Source: Nitrospira sp.
GTDB lineage: Bacteria; Nitrospirota; Nitrospiria; Nitrospirales; Nitrospiraceae
Reading direction: 5' to 3'
Assembly: GCA_005116795.1 (NCBI GenBank)
Contig: SWDL01000156.1
Location: 1-13,373, forward strand
Length of the DNA stretch: 13,373 nt
In this document: positions 1-7,432 of the stretch, in pieces
How positions within the stretch are numbered: the first letter of the stretch is position 1
Layout: every line of letters starts with the position of its first letter
Notes under the pieces: generated by a model
What the model saw: only the letters and a program-made list of their open reading frames with translations
Database searches by the model: none
Told to the model about the DNA's origin: nothing
Position numbers and translations under genes: made by a program

Positions 1-962
1 TCCTTGATTTCATATTTGATTTCATCGGCCAGTGCCCCTTTCAACGCATCGATCACGGCCGGGTCGTAGCACCCCCTTCGTTCCCTCAGCCGCCGGAAGG
101 CAAGGGTTTTCGAGAGCCCTGAGGATTCGATCGCGTCGAAATCAAGGGCGACTTTTAGAATCCTGGCCCCGACGGGGACAGCCCCTTTTCCCATGACGCC
201 ATGCGGCGCCCCATGTTCATCCACATACACGTCCTGATTCGCAATGATGTCAGCCACTTCCTTCATTCTTGGAATGTTGATCAAGAGATCCGAAGCCAGG
301 TACGGGTGCTGCTTGTAGAGTTGCGTCTCTTCCGGCGTGAGGGCCTCTCGGCGATAGACCTTCCTAAGCGTCCCTTCCGGCACGATGACGCAACCGATTT
401 GCGAGAGCATCGTGGCTGTCCTGAGCATCCATACGTTCGTCAATCCCATCTGGGTCGCCATGGCCTCGACATAGCGCGTGATACGGGAGGAGCGTCCGAA
501 GGCCTCGGGATTCACCAGCGCCAGCACATCGCACAAGACTTTGACGCACCCGCTGAGGGTCTGCTCCAATAGAACTTTTTCCGCCGTGATGAGACGGTGC
601 TGATCGAGTCCGGCTCGAAGAGCCGCGGTCAGAGCCTCGGGCGCGCAGGGCTTCGTCATAAACCGGAAGATCTGTCCCTGGTTGATGGCTTCAACGGCCG
701 TCTGCTGGTCCGCATTGCCCGTCAGCATCATCCGAATGCTGTCGGGAGTCCGTTCCTTGGCCCGGGTCAAAAACTCGACGCCTCCCATCCCCGGCATTCG
801 CATGTCGGCCACGATAACGGCAAACGGCCCTTCCGTCGCCACGGCTTCAAGACCGCGTTCTCCCCCGATGGCCACCTCGATGGGAAACTCTTTGCGGAGC
901 TGGCGTTGCAACCCTTCCAGAACATTGGGTTCATCATCGACGAACAGAATCTTCTCAGTCAT
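1..962 (-). CDS. Response regulator with degenerate HD-GYP-like output domain (partial, runs off left edge)
   Basis: This reads as a two-component response regulator, 320 residues visible, with the C-terminus beyond the window edge. The receiver domain (about 1-120) has the acidic pair D9/D10 in LFVDDE, phospho-acceptor D53 in VADMRMPG, T81 in MLTGN and K104 in FMTKPC. Residues about 150-320 align by pattern with HD-GYP cyclic-di-GMP phosphodiesterases: a 'HPYLASDLL' helix, 'VPVGARILKVALDFDAI' and 'GCYDPAVIDAL'. The HD dyad is replaced by S187-Q188 (TMLSQIGC), and the HHE...GYP stretch by NQDVYVDEHGAPHG (242-255). It is therefore probably not a metal-dependent phosphodiesterase and may act as a binding or interaction module (inference). 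The ATG overlaps the stop of the upstream REC-HDOD gene by 8 bp (ATGACTGA), so translation is probably coupled. It is the last visible gene of the kinase operon. Confidence 0.88.
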   Translation of the reverse strand, partial: MTEKILFVDDEPNVLEGLQRQLRKEFPIEVAIGGERGLEAVATEGPFAVIVADMRMPGMGGVEFLTRAKERTPDSIRMMLTGNADQQTAVEAINQGQIFRFMTKPCAPEALTAALRAGLDQHRLITAEKVLLEQTLSGCVKVLCDVLALVNPEAFGRSSRITRYVEAMATQMGLTNVWMLRTATMLSQIGCVIVPEGTLRKVYRREALTPEETQLYKQHPYLASDLLINIPRMKEVADIIANQDVYVDEHGAPHGVMGKGAVPVGARILKVALDFDAIESSGLSKTLAFRRLRERRGCYDPAVIDALKGALADEIKYEIK

Positions 963-2169
963 GCGCCACCTCCATCTCAAGAGATCGCCGATACAATTCC
1001 CGCCACCGCGGCAGCCGGTCGGCCAAACCAAGCGCGCGCAGATAGTCGTCATTCACTCTTGGCGGCAGTGACTCCTCCTTGCCCGTCAGGTCCTCCCGGA
1101 CCAGCCCGTTGGCCACGTGGACCGCCGTGAGAGGACCAAACGTGCGATTCAGACACTGTGTCGGCGCATGATGGAACGCCACGGCTTCCACAATGCTGTC
1201 GCCCAATCCCCACAACCCCAGCAGGTACGCACCGACCTCCGCGTGTGTCGCCCCGAGCCGTTCCCGTTCGACGTCGCTCAGGTTGGTTCCAGGGAGCTTC
1301 GCGGACTGGAGTATGTCGCCTGCATATTCCGGAATGTTTGCGGCCAAGACCATCACTCCCACATCGTGCAGAAGCCCCGCCGTGCAGGCGCTATCCGCCA
1401 CGTTCGGTAAACCGTGTTCCTGTTCAACGATCATCCGCGCAAGTTTGCCTGTCGCCAGGCTGTGCTTCCAGAGCGCTTCGATCTGGAAGTGCGACCCTTG
1501 CGCCCCTCGATACGCCGAAAACACATGGATCCCAAGGACGAGCGCCTTGACCGTGTCTAAACCCAGAAGGCTGATGGCCTGGGCCGGGTTCGTGATCGCT
1601 TTGGGCAATCCAAAAAACGCCGAGTTGACGAGTTGGAGCACTTTGCCGGTCATCCCGATGTCTTGCGAGATGATGTTGGCCACCGACTCCATGGAACTCT
1701 TGGGCGATTCGATTTCAGACAGCAAGGCGTTGTAGATCGTCGGCACGCTCGGCAGGGACTGCATGCCGGCCACCAGCGAGCGGATGGACTCGTTGACCAG
1801 TAACTCGCGCAAGGCAACGGCGCGCATCACGGTTCTTTTCAACTCGTCGGGATCGCATGGTTTGGACAGACATTGATGAGTCTGGCCCAAGGATCGTAGG
1901 GTCGTCTCACGGTCCGATTGGCCGGTGAGCACGATGCGCACGACGGAAGGATACCGCTTCCTGACCTCACTGAGTAACTGGACGCCGTCCATGCCGGGCA
2001 TCCGCATATCCGTCACGACGACGTCGAAGTGGGCCTTGGCTAATTCATCCAAGGCCGCCTGCCCGCTGGGTGCGAACACGGCATGCCATTCCTCACGCAT
2101 CGGGCGGAACATCCGGCGCAATCCATCCAGGATCCTCTGTTCATCATCGACAAAGAGAACGTGTTTCAT
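955..2169 (-). CDS. Response regulator with HDOD output domain (REC-HDOD)
   Basis: This 404-residue response regulator is probably one of the phosphorylation targets of the histidine kinase directly upstream. The receiver domain (1-120) shows D8/D9 in LFVDDE, phospho-acceptor D54 in VTDMRMPGMDG, T81 in VLTGQ and K102 in LSKPC. The HDOD domain (about 134-335, PF08668 type) starts at 'MQSLPSVPTIYNALL' and contains 'ISQDIGMTGKVLQLVNSAFF', 'LLHDVG' (265-270), 'HAEVGAYLLGLWGL' and 'FHHAP'. HDOD proteins are regulatory relatives of HD hydrolases and commonly appear as receiver outputs; their biochemical activity is often unknown. The start lies 4 bp after the kinase stop, with only a weak AAGAG-like ribosome-binding site, which suggests translational coupling. 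The stop overlaps the next regulator's ATG. No DNA-binding domain is visible, so the output is likely protein- or nucleotide-level signalling. Confidence 0.93.
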   Translation of the reverse strand: MKHVLFVDDEQRILDGLRRMFRPMREEWHAVFAPSGQAALDELAKAHFDVVVTDMRMPGMDGVQLLSEVRKRYPSVVRIVLTGQSDRETTLRSLGQTHQCLSKPCDPDELKRTVMRAVALRELLVNESIRSLVAGMQSLPSVPTIYNALLSEIESPKSSMESVANIISQDIGMTGKVLQLVNSAFFGLPKAITNPAQAISLLGLDTVKALVLGIHVFSAYRGAQGSHFQIEALWKHSLATGKLARMIVEQEHGLPNVADSACTAGLLHDVGVMVLAANIPEYAGDILQSAKLPGTNLSDVERERLGATHAEVGAYLLGLWGLGDSIVEAVAFHHAPTQCLNRTFGPLTAVHVANGLVREDLTGKEESLPPRVNDDYLRALGLADRLPRWRELYRRSLEMEVAHD

Positions 2170-2173
2170 GCGT

Positions 2174-5100
2174 TCAGCTCTTGTTGGTGCCGCCCGCCTG
2201 GTCCGAAGCGAACCGGGACGGCTGAGATCCCACCGGCTCGGCGATCGGAGAGCCGAGCGGCAGCCGGATGAGGAAGGTCGTGCCGTGACCGACTGCGCTC
2301 TCGAATGTGAGACTGCCGCCGTGCTTCTCCATCACCACCGTCCGCGCGATGGAGAGACCTTGGCCCGTCCCTCTGCCCACCTCTTTCGTCGTAAAGAACG
2401 GGTCGAAGATCCGCCCTTGTATCGCCTCCGGAATCCCCGTGCCCGTATCGACCACCCGAATCTCCGCCCATGCGCCGGCCAGTCGGGTGCTGACCGTAAT
2501 GGTCCCTTTCCCACCCGCCTGCTTCACCACATCCCCGATCGCGTGCGCCGCGTTGACGATCAGGTTCAGAATCACCTGATTGACCTCGCCGGGCAGGCAC
2601 CGCACCGGCGGCAGCGCCGGATCGAAGTCCGTGACCATCTCCGCCACATACTTCCACTCGTTGCGCGCCACCGTGATCGTGCTCTCGATCGCTTTGTTCA
2701 AGTCCACCGCGGCCATCTCCCCCGTGTCGGGATGGGCGAATTCCTTCATGGCCCGCACAATGTGCGCGATCCTCTCGATGCCCTCGATCGACTGCGCCAG
2801 GGCTTTGGGCACCTCCTCCAGCACGTACGTCAAATCCGCTGTCTTTTCTGCCGCATCGAGCCGCTGCAGCGTCTCCTCCGACGCGCCCCCGCGACGGAGC
2901 GCCGCCAGCACCTCGCGATACCGACCGACCATCTCCCGCAACTGCGCAAAAGAGTCGCTCACGAACCGCGTGTTGTCTCCGACGAACTGGGTGGGGGTAT
3001 TGATCTCATGCGCGATCCCGGCGGCCAGTTGGCCGATCGACTCCAACTTCTGCGCCTGCATCAGCTCTCGCTCCAACTCAAGGCGTTCCGTCACATCCTC
3101 TCCCATGAACACGTGGAAGATTCCCTTATCCTCACAGAGGGAAGACACGGTGATGTGGAGAAAGAGATCCTTCCGGCCCGGACGACCGCATCGAATCTTC
3201 TCGATCCGAACGGTCTGCAACATCTCGGCGGCTCTGCTCATGGCATCCTGAATCTCAGTCCAGTTCCAGTCGATGGGAAGGTCCGTGAGAGGGCGGCCGA
3301 TGGCCTCGCTCACGTCGATCCCGAAGAGCGATTCCGACCGTCCGGCCCATTCGCTAACGGTGCCGTCCCCGGCCACGGAGATAAAAAAAGCGTGCACGCT
3401 GGCGAGAATCCTGGCCTTCTCTCTTGCAGAGAGTTCGGCTCGCTCGATTTGTCGCTGCAGCTCCGATCGGGACCGAAACCGATCCATCGCGGCACCAAGG
3501 AGACCGGCGACCGATTCGACGAAGCGGACATCGTCTTGCGTAAAGTCCCGCAGGCGGTCCGCATGTGCGCCGAGCACCCCGAAGACCTGATCCTGGCCTA
3601 AGATCGTCACACTGATGCCGCTCACAATGTGATGGTCGTGCAGGAGTGGAGGACCATGGAACCGGCTCTCCGTCCTGAGATCCTTCACGACGACGGGTTC
3701 GCCGACCTGGAGGGTATAGCCGGCTTGCGAATCGGCGCCCGTTCCGACGGTGGCAACCCCTACGAGTCCCTCGTGCCAGCCGACCCCCGCCCTTAGCACC
3801 AGCGCTCCCCCATCGGGCTGCAGCTCCAAGATCTTGCAGTATGTGATATCCAACACCCTGGAAACCTCGGCCACCACCTCCTGCATAAAGACAATCGGGT
3901 CGAGGGTGGCGAGCGCCTGCCGCCCGAGCGCGGCGACGGCCGCCTGCTGGGACGCGTGCGTCTTCAGGGTGGCGAGAAACTCCGACTTCAACCGCACCCC
4001 CTCCAAGGCTGCATCGCAGGCTTGCACAAGCTCCTGATTCTGCGCGGCCAAACGCTCGGAGGCTTCGGCCAGCCCAACCTCCACCCGCTTGCGCGCGAGA
4101 AACTGACCGACTTTACTCCCCAGGTCGGCCATGGCCCGGAGCACGGCGTCTTGCTTGGGGCGGGACTCACGACTGAAGAACTCCAACAGCGCCGAGACCT
4201 CGCCGTCGACCCGGACGGGCAGGCGCAGGCGACACCGCATGCCGGCCGGCACCGCCGCCGAATCCCCTGTCTGCGCGCCACGCACAGGCAGGCTCGCGGG
4301 GGGGCCATCCTTGTCCAGGTCCGGGTCCCAGGTCGGGTGCCGGGTCTCTCCACCGAGGGGCGGCCCCGAGCACGAGCCCCCTGAAAAGCCGGCGCTCGTG
4401 CGGGGGTGCGACGCGGAGTCGTCACCCAGGACGGACGGCGCCGGCCTGCCTGCCGATAGGCACGGCCATACGGCCTCGCACCGCAGCGCATCGGAACCGG
4501 ACTGCCGCATCCAGCAGCGCCCCAGATGCCATCCCATGCCCGCGCCGATCGTCGCCAACAACTGGGCCATGGTCTGCTCGACGGCGCCCGGCTCGATCAG
4601 AAGCTGACTCACGGAGAGCTGCAGCCGTTGCGTCCGCTCCATGTCCCGGCGAAGGGCCAGCCGCTGCCGCAGGCGCTCACGAAAGAGGTCGTGAAACAGG
4701 CGGGCGCCGATGATCAGCAGCCCCCCGACCACGACGAACAGCGCCAGGCCGATGAGGGAAAACTGCTGGACTTGGAGTCGACCGGTCGAGGCAAAGACCT
4801 CCTCCGCGCGGATATGGACCATCAGGCAGCCCCCGCCGATCTCCGGGACCGGCCGGTAGGCCATGACCGTCGGGATACTCTCATAGTCCGGCACGACCGT
4901 GAGCGCACTGCTTCCTCCTTGAAGGCAGCGCTGCATCGGCGGGGCTTCGATTTCGTGTGTCGCCCCCTCGTCATGGCCTGCCAGCGCGTACCTGAGGCCG
5001 GTCAGGGGGCGCCCCAGACGGTCGGCAAGAAAGCTTTCGCCGGTGGCGCCGAGCCCGCCCTGGCCGGCGAACAGCTCCTGGATCGACCTCGGGTCGGCAC

Positions 5101-6322
5101 GGGCCAGCAGGACGCCAAGCGGTCGGGTGGGCGTGGTGGGATCTTCGACCGGCACGCCCAGGAGCAAGACCGGGTTCCCGTCCTCCCCTGCCTCGAAACG
5201 AACCCATGGCTGGTTGCGCGCCCCCGCCACGTCGGCAGCCCACAGGCCCAGCGACGTGCCCTCGAAGGACCCCGAGGCGATGTGGCGAGGGCCTGCCTGA
5301 GCGAGGACGCTCGCAGTCAGGCTCCCCGGAGCGGCGGCAAGGAACAAGCCCTGAAACGCAGTGCGGGCTTGCGCCCCGGACAGCGTCGCGCGAGGCATGG
5401 CCGGTTCCGCGTTCCTCAGTCGTCTCGCCACGTCCTGGATGGGGGCACTCTGAGCGAGCTGCTGCAACGCCATCAGTTGCTCACGCAGGATGAGGGCGAG
5501 CGCCCGCTGACGTTCCTCCGCCAGACTGCCGAGACGGATGGCGTATTCGGCCCGCAGACTCCTCTCGGCCTGCAGGTAGCTGAGAGAGCCGACGGCGCCG
5601 ATCGCCGCCACCGAAAGAGCCAATCCCGCGCCGACAAGAAGGGCGGGACGGAGCGCCGAGGGCCGCTCGGGCCGCCTGCTTCGGACCGGCGCTGGACCAC
5701 GGCGCCGCAGGCCGAGCAGGCCCAGCGACAGGACCAGTAAAGTCACCGCGGTGGCCGGCGCCATCGTGGCGTAGGGCCCCGCGCCTGAGAGCGATCGGCC
5801 TCCGGCAAGAAACCCGACGAGGCCCGCGATCGAGAGCAGCGCGGCGAGCAGGCCCAAGCCGCGGACGAGCCACAAGCTCAGCGGGCCCCCCCACAGGAGG
5901 AGGGCGCTCCCCACGAGGAGCAAGCCGAATCCCGTCGCGGGAGCCATCGCAGCCGACTGCGGCGCGCCGGTCGCGACCCCGTCGAGCCGTGGCTCGATGC
6001 CGACATTCCACTCAAGCACATACTCGATGAGGGTGAGCAAGCCCACCATCACCACAACAACAAGGGAGCAGAGCGTCGCAACGCGTTGCCGCCATCCCGT
6101 GCGTTCGGCCTGTACCAGCCAGAGCGAGACTGCCGCGAGGAGGCTCGCGAGCGCCGTGATGGGCGTCATCGTGGGCAGGCCGGACGCAACGTTGTGCATG
6201 GGGCCGAGATCGAACGCCCAGCGAAGGAGAACAAGGCCGCTGATCAGGAGCGCAGTCGCGCTTGCGGCGCCGGGCAGCGCCCGGCTCAACAGAGTGAACC
6301 AAGAAGGAGCCGAGGCGATCAT
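2174..6322 (-). CDS. Large membrane multi-sensor histidine kinase (TM module, Cache-like, 2 GAF, PAS, HisKA, HATPase)
   Basis: This 1382-residue sensor kinase has about seven N-terminal membrane helices (19-36, 51-71, 82-104, 131-144, 149-171, 186-205, 226-247). An extracytoplasmic Cache-like sensor follows (about 250-515), then a helix at 521-543. The cytoplasmic part has a GAF domain (about 565-745) with a long low-complexity loop (628-690), a coiled linker, a second GAF (800-945) and a PAS domain (970-1080). The kinase core has H1105 in GIAHEINTP, the N box NQVILNLIVNAAH (1248-1260), G1 VDTGTGIP, F box FDPFFTTK and G2 GRGTGQGLSIA. It lacks a receiver domain, so it presumably signals to the two following response regulators. 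I chose the ATG at 6322 because GGAAGGA precedes it and the first helix follows 18 residues later. An in-frame GTG at 6502 would add 60 residues without a good ribosome-binding site and would run through the divergent promoter region. The ligand is unknown. Confidence 0.92.
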   Translation of the reverse strand: MIASAPSWFTLLSRALPGAASATALLISGLVLLRWAFDLGPMHNVASGLPTMTPITALASLLAAVSLWLVQAERTGWRQRVATLCSLVVVVMVGLLTLIEYVLEWNVGIEPRLDGVATGAPQSAAMAPATGFGLLLVGSALLLWGGPLSLWLVRGLGLLAALLSIAGLVGFLAGGRSLSGAGPYATMAPATAVTLLVLSLGLLGLRRRGPAPVRSRRPERPSALRPALLVGAGLALSVAAIGAVGSLSYLQAERSLRAEYAIRLGSLAEERQRALALILREQLMALQQLAQSAPIQDVARRLRNAEPAMPRATLSGAQARTAFQGLFLAAAPGSLTASVLAQAGPRHIASGSFEGTSLGLWAADVAGARNQPWVRFEAGEDGNPVLLLGVPVEDPTTPTRPLGVLLARADPRSIQELFAGQGGLGATGESFLADRLGRPLTGLRYALAGHDEGATHEIEAPPMQRCLQGGSSALTVVPDYESIPTVMAYRPVPEIGGGCLMVHIRAEEVFASTGRLQVQQFSLIGLALFVVVGGLLIIGARLFHDLFRERLRQRLALRRDMERTQRLQLSVSQLLIEPGAVEQTMAQLLATIGAGMGWHLGRCWMRQSGSDALRCEAVWPCLSAGRPAPSVLGDDSASHPRTSAGFSGGSCSGPPLGGETRHPTWDPDLDKDGPPASLPVRGAQTGDSAAVPAGMRCRLRLPVRVDGEVSALLEFFSRESRPKQDAVLRAMADLGSKVGQFLARKRVEVGLAEASERLAAQNQELVQACDAALEGVRLKSEFLATLKTHASQQAAVAALGRQALATLDPIVFMQEVVAEVSRVLDITYCKILELQPDGGALVLRAGVGWHEGLVGVATVGTGADSQAGYTLQVGEPVVVKDLRTESRFHGPPLLHDHHIVSGISVTILGQDQVFGVLGAHADRLRDFTQDDVRFVESVAGLLGAAMDRFRSRSELQRQIERAELSAREKARILASVHAFFISVAGDGTVSEWAGRSESLFGIDVSEAIGRPLTDLPIDWNWTEIQDAMSRAAEMLQTVRIEKIRCGRPGRKDLFLHITVSSLCEDKGIFHVFMGEDVTERLELERELMQAQKLESIGQLAAGIAHEINTPTQFVGDNTRFVSDSFAQLREMVGRYREVLAALRRGGASEETLQRLDAAEKTADLTYVLEEVPKALAQSIEGIERIAHIVRAMKEFAHPDTGEMAAVDLNKAIESTITVARNEWKYVAEMVTDFDPALPPVRCLPGEVNQVILNLIVNAAHAIGDVVKQAGGKGTITVSTRLAGAWAEIRVVDTGTGIPEAIQGRIFDPFFTTKEVGRGTGQGLSIARTVVMEKHGGSLTFESAVGHGTTFLIRLPLGSPIAEPVGSQPSRFASDQAGGTNKS
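4315..4346. repeat. Short imperfect direct repeats inside the kinase GAF-1 loop
   Basis: CCAGGTCCGGGT (4315-4326) is followed directly by CCCAGGTCGGGT (4327-4338) and a partial copy, GCCGGGTC (4339-4346). On the coding strand the repeats give Asp/Pro/Trp-rich residues (about 659-670) inside a low-complexity loop that interrupts an otherwise normal GAF domain. The length of the enclosing frame is preserved, so the repeat is tolerated as coding sequence. Confidence 0.6.
4365..4406. repeat. Imperfect palindrome (hairpin element) inside the kinase GAF-1 loop
   Basis: The perfect 8-bp arms GCACGAGC (4370-4377) and GCTCGTGC (4394-4401) are flanked by outer CCC (4365-4367) and GGG (4404-4406) pairs and inner CC/GG pairs, around a CTGAAAAGC-like loop. 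Together with the adjacent direct repeats this resembles an intergenic palindromic element absorbed into a coding region. It encodes the Ser/Gly/Pro-rich residues around 640-653. Confidence 0.5.
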
Positions 6323-6324
6323 GT

Positions 6325-6331
6325 TCCTTCC
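6325..6331 (-). promoter_or_regulatory. Ribosome-binding site that decides the kinase start
   Basis: On the minus strand GGAAGGA lies just upstream of the ATG at 6322 (GGAAGGAAC then ATG). The upstream in-frame GTG (6502) lacks a comparable site, so this motif supports the shorter 1382-residue kinase. Confidence 0.6.
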
Positions 6332-6481
6332 ATTCTTCACGCCGGCACTGCACGACGTCTCACCATCAGAGGTGTCTTCGTCCAGCGTCACTACTGCTGT
6401 CGATCGCTTCTGAGTCAGTGCGTCACCCGGAAGGCCGATCCTCCGAGACCCCGTTATTGTTTTTTCGGCAGACAACTGTGA

Positions 6482-6512
6482 GTTATCAAGCGTAGTTAGC
6501 ACCTATTGTCAC
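6482..6512 (-). promoter_or_regulatory. Candidate sigma-70-like promoter of the kinase operon
   Basis: On the minus strand GTGACA (6507-6512, 5 of 6 to the -35 consensus) lies 19 bp before GATAAC (6482-6487, 4 of 6 to the -10 consensus). The spacing is longer than ideal. The predicted transcript would have a leader of roughly 150 nt before the ATG at 6322, consistent with that start. This is a pattern match only; sigma factor and start site are unknown. Confidence 0.25.
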
Positions 6513-6526
6513 GCGTACTAGCCCGC

Positions 6527-6556
6527 TTGGCATGCCTGAGGCCTTTATGTTGTTAT
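6527..6556 (+). promoter_or_regulatory. Candidate promoter of the LuxR-type regulator
   Basis: TTGGCA (6527-6532) and TGTTAT (6551-6556) are separated by 18 bp, giving 4 of 6 consensus matches at the -10. A start a few bases downstream would leave a leader of about 30 nt carrying the GGAG site before the GTG at 6596. The -35 overlaps a GGCATGCC palindrome (6529-6536). It lies back to back with the candidate kinase promoter, so both genes could share control. Confidence 0.3.
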
Positions 6557-6586
6557 GTAGAGCCGGTTTCCCCGTATTTCCTACTT

Positions 6587-6590
6587 GGAG
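6587..6590 (+). promoter_or_regulatory. Ribosome-binding site that decides the LuxR regulator start
   Basis: GGAG lies 5 nt before the in-frame GTG at 6596. The frame is open back to a TTG at 6506, but no site precedes that codon and the extra 30 residues look unconserved (Cys/Leu-rich, no domain pattern). An ATG at 6594 is out of frame. Confidence 0.65.
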
Positions 6591-6595
6591 ATCAT

Positions 6596-7327
6596 GTGCT
6601 GGACAAAAACGGCAAGATCGGATCAGAGATTCTGACGGAGTTGTTGATCACCCTCCAAGGGTTACTCCATCCTTCACTGCTCCAGCAGATTCTGAGACGC
6701 ATCGGCTATGAACTGGGGCGCAAAGTCTCGCACGAGAGGAAGCTGTCGCAACGGACTCCCTCCCCGGCCGCCTATGTCGACAGTCTGAAGCGCGCAACGG
6801 CTTCCTGGGACTGGGACTGGTCCGTCGATCACACCGACGACCATCAGATCACACTGAAGATTCACTCCTGTCCGCTCAGGGGCCTCTCCTGTGGCGAATC
6901 GAATGCTTGCCATGTCATGTCGGGGTTCCTGGGCGGGCTCGCGTCGGCCCAATTCGGCAGTTCAACGATTGCGGTTCATCGTGGAGAGGGCACGCCTCCC
7001 AGGGATTGCCAAGCCATCGTGCACGTCGGCAAGTCTGCGCCAAAGACCACGTCGGAGCATGTGACCTACCCGGAATCTCCGGATCTCATCGGACCGGCCA
7101 TGGTGCGGTCGAAAATCGATACACATCTGTCTACGCTGTCCAGCCGGGAGCGCGAGATTTTTCACATGATCGGGCAAGCGCTTTCGCACCAGGAAATTGC
7201 GAAGTCCTTGGGTCTGAGCGTGAGAACGGTGGAGGGCCACGTGGCCCGCATGCGGGACAAGTTGGGCATCCAAGGCCGACGGGATCTCGTTCGCCTCGCC
7301 GTCAGCTTCAGTCTTTCCGAGTCCTAA
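6596..7327 (+). CDS. LuxR-family transcriptional regulator with cysteine-bearing N-terminal sensor domain
   Basis: With the GTG start this encodes 243 residues. The C-terminus (about 178-243) is a clear LuxR/NarL-type helix-turn-helix: 'LSSREREIFHMIGQALSHQE', then 'IAKSLGLSVRTVEGHVARMR'. The N-terminal 150 residues are not a receiver domain. They contain 'LLQQILRRIGYELGRKV', a Trp-rich WDWDW (71-75), and four cysteines, C92, C99, C105 and C138, in the pattern SCPLRGLSC...ACHVMSGFLGGLA...DCQAIVHV. This loosely recalls the small-molecule-binding V4R/hydrocarbon-binding fold or a metal- or redox-responsive sensor, but I cannot assign it. The gene is divergent from the kinase operon and shares a 273-bp intergenic region with it, so regulation of that operon and/or itself is plausible (inference). 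Confidence 0.87.
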   Translation: MLDKNGKIGSEILTELLITLQGLLHPSLLQQILRRIGYELGRKVSHERKLSQRTPSPAAYVDSLKRATASWDWDWSVDHTDDHQITLKIHSCPLRGLSCGESNACHVMSGFLGGLASAQFGSSTIAVHRGEGTPPRDCQAIVHVGKSAPKTTSEHVTYPESPDLIGPAMVRSKIDTHLSTLSSREREIFHMIGQALSHQEIAKSLGLSVRTVEGHVARMRDKLGIQGRRDLVRLAVSFSLSES

Positions 7328-7332
7328 GCGAG

Positions 7333-7348
7333 CGCCTGCCGGCGTTTT
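7333..7348 (+). terminator. Possible weak intrinsic terminator after the LuxR regulator
   Basis: CGCC (7333-7336), loop TGCC and GGCG (7341-7344) are followed directly by TTTT, 5 bp after the stop codon at 7327. The stem is only 4 bp, so it is weak. The downstream gene is convergent, which makes termination in this 105-bp gap likely. Confidence 0.3.
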
Positions 7349-7432
7349 GCCTGACGCCCCCTTCCCCTCACGTGACGCGGCGGCAGCGAACGGAGAGCAG
7401 CCTCGGCGCCGGTTTGCGTTGATCAGTCATGC

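Noticed and set aside
1925..3601. Long plus-strand open frame (558 codons) opposite the kinase C-terminus and REC-HDOD gene
   Set aside because: It lies antisense to clear HATPase/HisKA and receiver sequence, is rich in Arg/His/Pro as expected from an antisense GC-rich frame, and has no domain pattern or ribosome-binding site.
4526..5740. Plus-strand open frame (404 codons) opposite the kinase sensor region
   Set aside because: It is antisense to the continuous kinase frame with membrane helices and Cache-like sequence; composition is typical of a shadow frame.
6323..6502. 60-residue N-terminal extension of the kinase from a GTG at 6502
   Set aside because: There is no ribosome-binding site for the GTG, the extension is unstructured, and it would span the candidate promoters. 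The ATG at 6322 has GGAAGGA upstream and a membrane helix soon after.
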